Assembly: GCF_003858635.1 (NCBI RefSeq)
Contig: NZ_RQJO01000009.1
Location: 1,205,925-1,269,924, forward strand
Length of the DNA: 64,000 nt
Reading direction: 5' to 3'
Origin: Larkinella rosea
Lineage (GTDB): Bacteria > Bacteroidota > Bacteroidia > Cytophagales > Spirosomataceae
Of the stretch, positions 17,581-26,352 are shown in pieces; within the stretch, counting starts at the first letter, position 1, and each line of letters opens with the position of its first letter. The notes under the pieces were generated by a model. That model did no database searches, was not told where the DNA came from, and worked only from the letters and a program-made list of their open reading frames with translations. Position numbers and translations under genes: made by a program.

Positions 17581-17789
17581 AAACGTTCTTTGTTCCGGTG
17601 GCTTGGTATTTAGTAAGTTCGCAGGAAAAACGCCCGGTTTTCCTTTTTTGCCCGGCTGACCGAGATCTCTTTCCGGTGCGTAAAGAAGCGATTGAATGGC
17701 AAACCTTCGCGAACCTGAAGGTGAATGATTCAACTAGTTCGTAACAATAAAACCGATGAAGAAGCTGATGGCTTCATTGTAGTACCAGT

Positions 17790-18719
17790 ATGTTTCTAGA
17801 TAAGATTAAATCCGGAGAATCAGGCGTACTGCTTTACGGCATTACTCCTCCCAAAGCCGGAACTCCTCCCGAACGCATTGCAGAAATTGCGGGAAAAACG
17901 ATGGAGCGCCTGTCGGCCCTGGATATCGATGCCCTGGTGGTCTATGATGTGCAGGATGAGTCGGCGCGGACAACCGAAGAACGCCCTTTTCCATTTATCA
18001 ATGCGCTGGACCCGTTTGTGTATGCTTCCGGTTATTTGAGTGCGCTGACTGTCCCGAAAATAATCTACCGACCGGCCGGCAAATTTTCGGCCGTGGAGTT
18101 ATCCGACTGGCTGGAAGAATTGCACGAAAACCGGTTCTACCCGGTTTTTGTCGGCGTTCCGGCGCCGGATTATCCGGTAAAGACCAGCCTTCCGGAGGCA
18201 TACAAGATCTGGAGTAAGCACCAGGATTCTTCCGTTATCGGTGCGGTAACCATTCCTGAACGGCATAAATTGCTGAACGATGAAGATGTCAGAATGCTGG
18301 ATAAGATGAGCTGTGGGGTATCTTACTTCATTTCGCAATGTGTTTTCAATCTGGACTACGCCAGGCAGGTGATCGACGATTTGGCCCAGAGTTGTAACCG
18401 GCAACAGGTCTCCCCCCCGACGATCATTTTCACGATTACCGCCTGTGGATCGGCCAAAACACTGCAGTTTATGGAGTGGTTGGGAATTCACGTGCCGGAT
18501 GAGTTGAAGGAGGAGCTAAAAAAGTCGGACGATATTCTTGAAAAATCGGTCAGGGTAGTTCTGGATATAGCCTCTGAATTGACGGCCTATTGCCTGGAAC
18601 GCGCCATCCCCTTCGGCTTCAACATCGAAAGCGTCGCGATTCGGAAAGTCGAAATCGAAGCTTCGATCGATATCGCGAATGGGATTGGTCAAATGTTGAA
18701 AGAGAAAGGATTACGGTAA
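17790..18719 (+). CDS. Methylenetetrahydrofolate reductase-like TIM-barrel protein
   Basis: 309 residues. Start of the barrel LLYGITPPKAGT resembles the strand-1 motif of 5,10-methylenetetrahydrofolate reductases, and LDIDALVVYDVQDES, SALTVPKIIYRP, VFVGVPAPD, IGAVTIPERH, ISQCVFNLDYARQVIDDL and PTIIFTITACGSAKTLQFMEWLGI follow the family order. The usual strand-1 Glu/Phe-rich motif is changed, so the flavin and folate chemistry may differ from canonical MetF. It stands alone with gaps on both sides. A C1-metabolism role is likely, the exact substrate open. Confidence 0.7.
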   Translation: MFLDKIKSGESGVLLYGITPPKAGTPPERIAEIAGKTMERLSALDIDALVVYDVQDESARTTEERPFPFINALDPFVYASGYLSALTVPKIIYRPAGKFSAVELSDWLEELHENRFYPVFVGVPAPDYPVKTSLPEAYKIWSKHQDSSVIGAVTIPERHKLLNDEDVRMLDKMSCGVSYFISQCVFNLDYARQVIDDLAQSCNRQQVSPPTIIFTITACGSAKTLQFMEWLGIHVPDELKEELKKSDDILEKSVRVVLDIASELTAYCLERAIPFGFNIESVAIRKVEIEASIDIANGIGQMLKEKGLR

Positions 18720-18841
18720 TCCATGGCTTGCAGCAACCGATCACACCGAAACTGCAACGGGGCTGGTTTCGACTGGCGGCAAGGACGGTGAATTCAGCTG
18801 TAAACGAAGTTCTGGTTATCTAATCATCAATCGGTGGTCGG

Positions 18842-20395
18842 TCAATAGAAATAAGCCGGTGTGATCTCGAGTAAAGGCATTGTGGAATCCCAGGTTTGCG
18901 GTATTTCAAAAACGACTTTGATGATGGTCGGATAGGCTTCGGCAATCGCTACATCCTTTTCCAGCTGTTTCGGATCGACCGGTTCCGTAGCTATTCGTTT
19001 CAGGGCGGTTTTGATGGTCAGCTTCATGGATGAAAGCGCCCATGATGAATCAGAAAAGGCGTTCGTCGTTGCGTTGGGCGCATACACGAACAAGTTTAAG
19101 ATTGTGGCTTTGGCATCGGCGCGGTATAGGCTCATGGTGGTTTTACTGACGCTGACGTTCGTCGTTCCATCGCCGGGAACGACCAGCCAGCCGATGTCGC
19201 CGTCGGCGGTTTTCCAATGAATGGTACCGGTTTTTACCTGATTCCAGGAACGCCGAATCCCCCGGACACCGCCCATCATCCAATCCCGGTTGATCATCGC
19301 CGTCACCTGCTTGATGCTGTCACCGGCGTACGTGTTGGGTACTTTTCGGCTGATGAACCGGGGGGTTGTAAAACGCTTTATGGCGGCTATATCGGATTTC
19401 GGAATCGACAGCCCCAGGTTGAAAATAGGGGCGAGGTTGCTCATTTCGCCGTATTTCGGCGCGTCGGTGGTGGATGGAATGGGAGCCTGTTTTTCGTTAT
19501 CAACCACCAGCGCCATCCAGATTCCCATGATGGACAGATACTTTCGCATGTCCATGCCGTAGCCCCGGAAATACGGCCCCGGCATGTTTTTGAGGTTCGC
19601 ATTGTAGAATGTAGCGGCTTCATGCCAGAATTCCCGTTCGAGGGTTTGGCCCATCTGCCGCATGTCGGACGAAAAGGCCAGTTCGCGCCATAACGCAATC
19701 GCAACCAGCGTAACACCGTAGTAAGTCGGTGAGTTGTATTCGCTGAACGTGTGGTGCCGCTGGTACAGATTGAAAACGTCGTGCGCTTTTTTGATACCTG
19801 CCTGCTTCAGTTCATCAATCTTGAATTCGGTGCCGACGTACTCCATCAAAAAAGAACTCATCATCGAAATGTTGGTGTAATCGGCCCCGACGTTGCGTTT
19901 GAGGGCGCCCTTTGCCGCGTGAATCAGACCCGATTCGATGTCTTTTACGATTTCTTTTGGCAGCAAGTGACCGAAATTTTTACGGATAATAATCAGATCG
20001 CTCCCAATAAATTCCCGCCAGTTCTGGTCAAATTTGTCCGCGTCGATGGACGTTTTCCAGATGCCGTAAATCTTCGTATTGGGGTCCTGGTGCTGGTTTT
20101 TCAGAATCCAGCTCAGAATGTCAGCGGCTTTTTCCTTATCCCCGGTTTTATTGCGGAACAAAAGGGCTTCGGCCAGCCGGGTTTTGGTTCGTAAACTGGT
20201 CGTATTGGTCAGCACATCGGCGACGGATCTGCCCGCCGGGATTTCATCGGCCAGGAAATCTTCCAACAGCCCTTTCTGGTAAGTCGACAGCGTTTCGTAG
20301 GTGTATTTTTTTGAAAAAACCGCTTCCGTCTGGGCCGCTATGTTGCCCGCATACACGATAAAAAGGACGAAGAGCAACAGACTGCTGTTTTTCAT
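18842..20395 (-). CDS. Secreted alpha-helical protein at the end of the PUL
   Basis: 517 residues. Signal peptide MKNSSLLLFVLFIVYAGNIAAQ. The body is mainly helical, with the landmark EYNSPTYYGVTLVAIALWREL (cut here: EYNSPTYYG, then VTLVAIALWRE) and RGYGMDMRKYLSIMGIWMAL, which look like an (alpha/alpha) toroid of the kind found in polysaccharide lyases and family-88-like hydrolases. A beta-rich C-terminal part follows (TGTIHWKTADGDIGWLVVPGDG). No confirmed family. It is the last gene of the SusCD locus, 48 nt after the heme protein gene. Confidence 0.7.
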   Translation of the reverse strand: MKNSSLLLFVLFIVYAGNIAAQTEAVFSKKYTYETLSTYQKGLLEDFLADEIPAGRSVADVLTNTTSLRTKTRLAEALLFRNKTGDKEKAADILSWILKNQHQDPNTKIYGIWKTSIDADKFDQNWREFIGSDLIIIRKNFGHLLPKEIVKDIESGLIHAAKGALKRNVGADYTNISMMSSFLMEYVGTEFKIDELKQAGIKKAHDVFNLYQRHHTFSEYNSPTYYGVTLVAIALWRELAFSSDMRQMGQTLEREFWHEAATFYNANLKNMPGPYFRGYGMDMRKYLSIMGIWMALVVDNEKQAPIPSTTDAPKYGEMSNLAPIFNLGLSIPKSDIAAIKRFTTPRFISRKVPNTYAGDSIKQVTAMINRDWMMGGVRGIRRSWNQVKTGTIHWKTADGDIGWLVVPGDGTTNVSVSKTTMSLYRADAKATILNLFVYAPNATTNAFSDSSWALSSMKLTIKTALKRIATEPVDPKQLEKDVAIAEAYPTIIKVVFEIPQTWDSTMPLLEITPAYFY

Positions 20396-20443
20396 GAGTT
20401 TGGTTCGTTTAGTTGGCCGCGATCCGGGCCGAACACCGGTTCA

Positions 20444-22693
20444 TCAGTTATCAAAATCCGACTCCAGCAATTGTTTTTCGGTAAACGCCCCACTGCCTTC
20501 GGGCTTTTTGCTTCTCATTTTTTTCACGTCTTCGGCCGAAATACCTTTCCCAACTTTGGCAAAGGCATTCTGCGTAAAGCGAATGATGTCGGCAATGTCC
20601 TGGTCGCTGACGTCCTTGTTGTTGATCAGCGCGGGCATTTCGTTGTTGAGCTGGTACAATTTTCCGTCGACATGAATCGGGCCGCTGACTCCGTGCAGGA
20701 TCATGGCCGCCAGTCGCTTGAGCGAGCCATCGATGTATTCGGAGCCTTTGAGGGGGGGCGCCAGCTCCGGAATCCCCTTGCCGTCGGCCCCGTGGCAGGT
20801 CGCGCAAATGCTTCGGAAGAGTTTTAATCCTTTGGTCCGGTTATCCACGGCGTTTTTTTCGACCACATAAATCGGATTCATTTCGTTCTTCTGCCGCTTG
20901 CCGATGGTCTGGGTTAAGTTGTTCTTCAGCAAATCGGTCGGATTCATCGACGCCAGATACTGTTCTTCTTTTCCAGCCAGTGCGCTGGTAATTCCCTCCT
21001 GCACAACCGGTTGTGTGGCGTATTTTTTCTCGATGATTGACAGAACGGGCAGGAACGCAGCGTCCGACAGCTTCAGCCAGGCATTCAGCGACATCGCCAG
21101 ATAGAGATCGATCGTTTCACTGTTCTGCGCCATCAGATTCGTACAGATCGACTTCATTTTAGGAACCCGCTCCCGGGTGGCAAACCGCTCCAGGAGTCCT
21201 ACCGCGTGGGCAATGGTTTCGGGTTGTTTCGACTGGGCGATGATGCTGCTCAGGTTTTCAAATGTCAGGGCATTGAGCCCTTCGAGTACGTACAATGCGT
21301 GAATCGCCGTCAGGAACTCATTTCCGGTTTTGGCCAACGCAACCAATTGGGGAACCAACGACAACTCATTCTTTTGAATCAGCAATTGCTGCGAAAGGTC
21401 TCGCAACCAGCCGTTGGGGTGACTCAGCAAAGCCAGCAGTTCGTTGCCGGTCGCTTTCGACAGATCAGGTACCGGATTCGGTTTTGTGGCAGTGCTGGTC
21501 ACTTTTAAAATGCGCCCGGCGTTTTGCAGGGTATCCAGTTTTTTAGTGCCCAACTGCTCGGTGAGGTATTGCGAAATATAGGCCTTGTGCTGAATAATGC
21601 CCCGGTGCATATCGACAATATACATCGCGCCATCGGGTCCATTGAACAGATTGACCGGGCGAAACCCTTCGTCGGTGGACGCAATAAATTCTTTGCCCTC
21701 TACAGCCTGCCGGGCGCTCGTTTGCAGTCCCTTGAAATCCAGAATATTTCGCTTGATCAGGTTGGCTTCGGGGACGCAGACAAACGCATTCAGATCATAC
21801 GGTTTTGGGAAAACGCCACCGCGATACACCAACGGTCCGCAAGCTGCCGTAACGTCTTTCAAATAGCCTTTTTCGTCCAGGACACCCGGCTGATAGCCCC
21901 GATTGACGGACGTTTGATGGATCGGAAACACCCGGTTACTGGCCAACCGCTGGTGCTCGGCGATGGTGGGTTTGAAATAGTTATTTCGGATGGCCTTATT
22001 GGGCAACACATAATCGCCCTGTAAGTTGGTTGAATTGGTATTGTAATAGAGCCGCCCGAAATTGTCTTTTGTGATTCCCCATTGCCCCCGGGGCGAGGTG
22101 GGTTCTTTCCGCCATTTTCCGTTTTTGAGCTGATACCGGAAATGGTAATTGGCATTGTAAATCCAGTTGTCGATGTTCATCATCAGGCCGTTGGACGAGT
22201 GTTCGACGTTGCCGCCTTCTGCATAAACCGGATCAACCAGGGTTTTCCTGCCCGGTTTGTCGTTTACGATCTCAACAAACCAGAGTTTGGGACCATCCAC
22301 ATACAACAGTCCGCCGTAGACATGCGCCAGTGCTCGGGGCAGAACGAGTTGATCCAAAAAGACTTTCGACTGATCCACCACGCCGTCTTTGTTGCGGTCT
22401 TCCAGAATCGTGATGCGGCCGTTCAGTTCGTCCTCGCCGATGCCTTCGAGGTTGGGCATATAGCCAATCATCTCGACGACCCACATTCGGCCTTTGCTGT
22501 CAAAGTCCAGGGTTACGGGCGCTTTCAGAAACGGCTCAGAAGCAATCAAATTCAATTTAAAACCGTCTTCTACGACATAATCGGTCGGCGAAAAGCGGGG
22601 ACCATCCGAAGAAATAAACCGGAACCCCGCCAGGAAGGCCGAAAACGCGAAGAAAAAGGTAACTGCTCGTTTGACTGGTCTTTTTGTCGTCAT
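20444..22693 (-). CDS. PVC-type heme-binding CxxCH dehydrogenase-like protein
   Basis: 749 residues from ATG 22693; the open frame reaches 22819 but that part overlaps the preceding gene. An N-terminal anchor (AVTFFFAFSAFLAGFRF) is followed by a beta-propeller of the membrane-bound dehydrogenase type (VTLDFDSKGRMWVVEMIGYMPN, ILEDRNKDGVVDQ), an alpha-helical HEAT-like part, and a cytochrome c domain with CATCH (630-634) and a probable axial Met686 (NNEMPAL). Such proteins are expanded in Planctomycetes and Bacteroidota and are thought to pass electrons from sugar oxidation to the respiratory chain. It lies between GH27 and the helical protein. Confidence 0.88.
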   Translation of the reverse strand: MTTKRPVKRAVTFFFAFSAFLAGFRFISSDGPRFSPTDYVVEDGFKLNLIASEPFLKAPVTLDFDSKGRMWVVEMIGYMPNLEGIGEDELNGRITILEDRNKDGVVDQSKVFLDQLVLPRALAHVYGGLLYVDGPKLWFVEIVNDKPGRKTLVDPVYAEGGNVEHSSNGLMMNIDNWIYNANYHFRYQLKNGKWRKEPTSPRGQWGITKDNFGRLYYNTNSTNLQGDYVLPNKAIRNNYFKPTIAEHQRLASNRVFPIHQTSVNRGYQPGVLDEKGYLKDVTAACGPLVYRGGVFPKPYDLNAFVCVPEANLIKRNILDFKGLQTSARQAVEGKEFIASTDEGFRPVNLFNGPDGAMYIVDMHRGIIQHKAYISQYLTEQLGTKKLDTLQNAGRILKVTSTATKPNPVPDLSKATGNELLALLSHPNGWLRDLSQQLLIQKNELSLVPQLVALAKTGNEFLTAIHALYVLEGLNALTFENLSSIIAQSKQPETIAHAVGLLERFATRERVPKMKSICTNLMAQNSETIDLYLAMSLNAWLKLSDAAFLPVLSIIEKKYATQPVVQEGITSALAGKEEQYLASMNPTDLLKNNLTQTIGKRQKNEMNPIYVVEKNAVDNRTKGLKLFRSICATCHGADGKGIPELAPPLKGSEYIDGSLKRLAAMILHGVSGPIHVDGKLYQLNNEMPALINNKDVSDQDIADIIRFTQNAFAKVGKGISAEDVKKMRSKKPEGSGAFTEKQLLESDFDN

Positions 22694-22706
22694 ACGTGTT
22701 GTCGAT

Positions 22707-24713
22707 TTATTTTTCCGGAAACATCCGCAGCAGCACAACACCGTGGTGACGAATGGCGGTATGGAATGTCCCGGTATAGGGACCCAGGTTTTTTTGCCGC
22801 CATACATCCCGAAGTGCATAGCGGTTTTTCAGATGAACCTTCGTGAAATCAAAAGTGAACGATGTGGCGGTTTCGTCGCCCCAGCGGAAATACGATTGGG
22901 GCGTTTTGCCGAAATTACCCACGTTGAAAAGCCCAACGGCGTACGATCCATCTTCCAGCGGTTTTAGCCAGACCTGAATACCGTCCGTTTCCTGCACCAG
23001 CCGGGCCGATTTGCCCAGTGGGTCCTGATTGATGGCGATAACTTCGTCGTTGGTGAGCAAATTCAGGGTGAAAGCATCCAGTTGCTCAATGGGGCAGCCG
23101 ATGAGCAAGGGGGCCGCCAGCAGGCTGAACAAACTCACATGGCTGTATTGTTCGTCGGGCGTCAGGCGGGTGGGGTGTATTTCGGAGCCGGTTGTGACGT
23201 TGCCGACAATCATCATGTCGGGGTCGTTCCAGTGGCCGGGGCCTCCATACGGCGCCCATTTGTCGAGCGTAAAAGCCGATACGAACAGGCTATTCCAGCT
23301 ATCGCGGATGTCGGGGCCGGTTCGGTAGCTGTTGGTCAGCCGAACCCAGTCTGTGACGCTCGCGAAAGGAGCCGAATTGGAAATGCTGTAGTGAATATCC
23401 CGGCCTGATTGCTTCAGGGCAGCCGACATCCGCTCTGCCGATGGGACTTCAATGCGCCAGTCGTATTTGAGGTAGTCGATGCCCCATTCGGCAAACTGAC
23501 GGGCGTCGTTGGTTTCAAACCGGTAGTTGCCCACGTACCGAAAGGCCCGTTTATTGGCGACAATGGAATCCGTCAGGTGGCCATCTGCAAAATCCGACGA
23601 ACCGCCGGTGTACCCCGCGTAACTGGTGATCATGGGCGTGGAGTAAATCCCCGCTTTCAGGCCCAGCGCGTGAATGTAATCCACCATCTCCTTGAACCGG
23701 GGAAATTTCGCGTTCGGCTGAATGGCGTTGAACGGACCTCCGCGCTTGCCCTGCCAGGCGTCGTCGATGTTGATGTAGCTCCAGCCGTGGTCGCTCAACC
23801 CCATCCTGACCATCGCATCAGCCGAAGCCATCACCTTTCCCTGATCGATGTTGCGTGCCCAGGAGTTCCAGCCGTTCCACCCGATGGGTGGGGTCAGGGA
23901 AATGGTATCTCCAATGTTGATTTTCAGCATTTTCGTTGCTTCTCCCAGCGCGTTTTTGGCGTGTAAGGTCACCGGATACGTGCCCCGTTTAGCCACCTGG
24001 CCGGTAATGATGCCGGTTTTTGCGTCGAGCGACAGACCGGCCGGCAAACCGTTCACCGCAAACGACATCGGGCGTTCGCCGGAAGCCGCAATAGTATACA
24101 GAACCGGGTTATGAGGTGTGGCACCCACGACGCCGGGCGAATTGATGCGGGGTGTCTGGGGCGCGGAAGGCGTCAGAATGTAGCGTTCATCCGTGTTTGG
24201 AATGGTCTTTGGCTGGTGATTATCGAGCATCACGAACTGCGCATCCGCCCAATTGGAGTATACTTTGGTCAGACCTTCGTCGACCACTCGCACCAGCAAT
24301 CCCAATCGTTTAATGCCCGTCAGGTCTACGGAAACCGGTTGGGCAACATCACCCCGGCGCATTACCCGGCTTTCGAACAGGATGTTGCGGTCGCCGATAA
24401 CGTAGAAAACGTGGGGCAGGTTTTTCTGTCCCTGATCATCGACTCCGACCAGCGCACTGAAGGTTTTGGCGTGTCCGTCCAGCCAAAACGCCAGAATGCT
24501 CGTTGAGTTGACCCCAACACCGTGGCGGTAATACGAGCCGCCGATCCGCATCGAATCGCCCGCAGCATTGGTTTTCCCCAACACCGCCGGAATGCCTTCC
24601 GAAAAGGATTTAATGGCCAGTTCGTCCAGCCAGACCGCGCGGGTTGACTGGGCAAAGGCGGTTCGGCCGAAGAGGAACAGACCTAACCAAAGAAACGTTT
24701 GTGGTAATGTCAT
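22707..24713 (-). CDS. GH27 alpha-galactosidase with NPCBM and Ig-like domains
   Basis: 668 residues. Signal peptide MTLPQTFLWLGLFLFGRTAFA. Domain order: NPCBM-type sugar-binding module (about 25-165, with GSYYRHGVGVNSTS and FSALVGVDDQ), a putative Ig domain (about 195-265, GLPAGLSLDAKTGIITG), then the GH27 barrel from PPIGWNGWNSWARN. The nucleophile motif YLKYDWR and acid/base region TGPDIRDSWNSL are present; the C-terminal beta domain ends HHGVVLLRMFP. It should cleave terminal alpha-galactose (or alpha-N-acetylgalactosamine) outside the cytoplasm. It lies between the DUF1080 and CxxCH genes of the PUL. Confidence 0.93.
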   Translation of the reverse strand: MTLPQTFLWLGLFLFGRTAFAQSTRAVWLDELAIKSFSEGIPAVLGKTNAAGDSMRIGGSYYRHGVGVNSTSILAFWLDGHAKTFSALVGVDDQGQKNLPHVFYVIGDRNILFESRVMRRGDVAQPVSVDLTGIKRLGLLVRVVDEGLTKVYSNWADAQFVMLDNHQPKTIPNTDERYILTPSAPQTPRINSPGVVGATPHNPVLYTIAASGERPMSFAVNGLPAGLSLDAKTGIITGQVAKRGTYPVTLHAKNALGEATKMLKINIGDTISLTPPIGWNGWNSWARNIDQGKVMASADAMVRMGLSDHGWSYINIDDAWQGKRGGPFNAIQPNAKFPRFKEMVDYIHALGLKAGIYSTPMITSYAGYTGGSSDFADGHLTDSIVANKRAFRYVGNYRFETNDARQFAEWGIDYLKYDWRIEVPSAERMSAALKQSGRDIHYSISNSAPFASVTDWVRLTNSYRTGPDIRDSWNSLFVSAFTLDKWAPYGGPGHWNDPDMMIVGNVTTGSEIHPTRLTPDEQYSHVSLFSLLAAPLLIGCPIEQLDAFTLNLLTNDEVIAINQDPLGKSARLVQETDGIQVWLKPLEDGSYAVGLFNVGNFGKTPQSYFRWGDETATSFTFDFTKVHLKNRYALRDVWRQKNLGPYTGTFHTAIRHHGVVLLRMFPEK

Positions 24714-24854
24714 TCGCAGAGGATGTCAAAGCATGCCAAAACCGCTCGTTCCGTAAACCATTCGGTTACGAGCTTTTTCATAGCATCCTGGTGACGGAAG
24801 GTGATGAAACTTTTCGAATCCAGACGGTTTAGTTCGACCGATATAAAACCGCCT

Positions 24855-26237
24855 TCAAAACTCCCGGATTTTCAGGCTCCGAAACTGCACTTCGTCGCCG
24901 TGGTCCTGCAACAGGATGTGCCCGGCCGGAGCTTGTGCAAAATTCGGATAGGTGTTGTACTTGCTCTTGGCGATCAGATTCCTGAAAATCTGCGAATAGC
25001 GGTCGTACTCCACCATTTTGAGGTTGTTGAGCCAATGCTCGACGTGGCCGCCCTGTACGACAATCCGCAGGCGATTCCATTGGCCCGGAGGCCGCATCCG
25101 TTTGTCCGTACTGCCTTCCGAAAGGTTTTCGGCCGTGATCAGGTCGTAGAGCGAAGCCGTCGTGCGGTTTCCATTTACGCCCGCTTTGGCATCCGGATGA
25201 ACCTTGTCGTCCAGAATCTGAAACTCCGGCCCGGCACCCGTCCCCGGGCGTTTTTTGGGATCATCGACCACGACGTATTTTACCCCACTATTGGCCCCCG
25301 TTGTCAGTTTGAAGTCCAATTCCAGCTCAAAATTAGCGAACTCCTGAACGGTTTCCAGATCACCCCCTTTGCGCAGGCTGTCTTTTTTAGAACCCAATAC
25401 TTTCAGAACGCCATCCTGCATGGCCCAGCCCGCCGTCGGAAAATGGTCGGCATTCGCCAGTTTCCAACCGGCAGAGGTTTTGCCATCCCAGAGCAATCGC
25501 CAGCCCAGCCGCTTTTCACGATCGGTCAACAGATTGGGCAAGTAGCTTACCTCCTGGACCTCGTCCCCTCCTTTCCAGAGGGCCTCGGTGAGGTTTTCGG
25601 TCGCGATCCGGATGTTGCGCCACTGCACCGTCAGGCCGTTTTGCTCTTCCCGTTTGATCTGATGAACCTGTAGCGCAATGATGCCGCGAGCCGTTTGGGC
25701 ATCCCAGACATCGGCGCAGGGAATGCCATTGATCCAGGTTTTGAAATGCGGGCCGATGGCTTCGATGTGGTAGGTGTTCCACTGCCCGTTTTTAAACGCT
25801 TTTTGTCCTTTCGGATTGATTGACAACGGATACAGCCAGCCGCTCCGGGCTTCGTCGTAAATGCCGCCACTCCAGGCGCGGTCGCCGGGGTCGATTTCTA
25901 CCTGGTAGCCGTACACGCGCCCGTTCATGACGGCGGGATCGCTGAGGCTGCGGATCTGAATACCAGAGTTCAAACCGGGGTCGACTTTTACCTCCATTTC
26001 CAGCACAAAATCGCCGTAGGTTTCCTCGGTGCAGAGGAACGAGTTGGGCGTCTTGAGCTGGGAAATGCCCACAATGGCTTTGTTGACGATTTTATACTCG
26101 GCGTTTCCGTTGCGCTTTACCCAGCCTTTCAAATCGGAACCGTTAAAAAGAACTTTCCAGTTGGCCTGTCCAAACGATGGTAGAGTAGCCGGAAATAATA
26201 GGAAGAGTAGGAGGTAGGTTTTCTGCTTAATCTGCAT
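24855..26237 (-). CDS. Tandem DUF1080 protein (3-keto-disaccharide hydrolase family)
   Basis: 460 residues. Signal peptide MQIKQKTYLLLFLLFPATLPSFGQ. Two DUF1080 jelly-roll domains in a row: the first (about 27-215) with KVLFNGSDLKGWVKRN, NSGIQIRS and NTYHIEAIG; the second (about 245-460) with RLLWDGKTSAGW, NSGVKYVV, GPEFQILDD and WNRLRIVVQGGHVEHWLN. The family contains 3-keto-glycoside hydrolases acting after oxidation of a sugar, which fits the dehydrogenase-like gene in the same cluster (inference). A repeat hairpin lies between it and SusD. Confidence 0.9.
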   Translation of the reverse strand: MQIKQKTYLLLFLLFPATLPSFGQANWKVLFNGSDLKGWVKRNGNAEYKIVNKAIVGISQLKTPNSFLCTEETYGDFVLEMEVKVDPGLNSGIQIRSLSDPAVMNGRVYGYQVEIDPGDRAWSGGIYDEARSGWLYPLSINPKGQKAFKNGQWNTYHIEAIGPHFKTWINGIPCADVWDAQTARGIIALQVHQIKREEQNGLTVQWRNIRIATENLTEALWKGGDEVQEVSYLPNLLTDREKRLGWRLLWDGKTSAGWKLANADHFPTAGWAMQDGVLKVLGSKKDSLRKGGDLETVQEFANFELELDFKLTTGANSGVKYVVVDDPKKRPGTGAGPEFQILDDKVHPDAKAGVNGNRTTASLYDLITAENLSEGSTDKRMRPPGQWNRLRIVVQGGHVEHWLNNLKMVEYDRYSQIFRNLIAKSKYNTYPNFAQAPAGHILLQDHGDEVQFRSLKIREF

Positions 26238-26253
26238 AAAAGTTCACTTTTAT

Positions 26254-26334
26254 CATTGAGCGATTGAGTGAATTAGTGATTGAGCGAATTTTACAATAAC
26301 TCACTCAATCACTAATTCGCTCAATAACTCAATG
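26254..26334. repeat. Octamer-word hairpin between DUF1080 and SusD genes
   Basis: Arms 26254-26290 and 26298-26334 are imperfect reverse complements made of words like TTGAGTGA, TTGAGCGA and ATTAGTGA, with a 7-nt loop. The same words continue to the SusD stop codon at 26353. It may separate expression of SusCD from the enzyme genes. Confidence 0.7.
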
Positions 26335-26352
26335 AAACATTCACTCAATTGC

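Noticed and set aside
22082..22846. Plus-strand frame of 254 codons opposite the CxxCH and GH27 genes
   Set aside because: Both minus-strand genes have complete domains; the plus frame runs across their boundary and has no recognisable motif.
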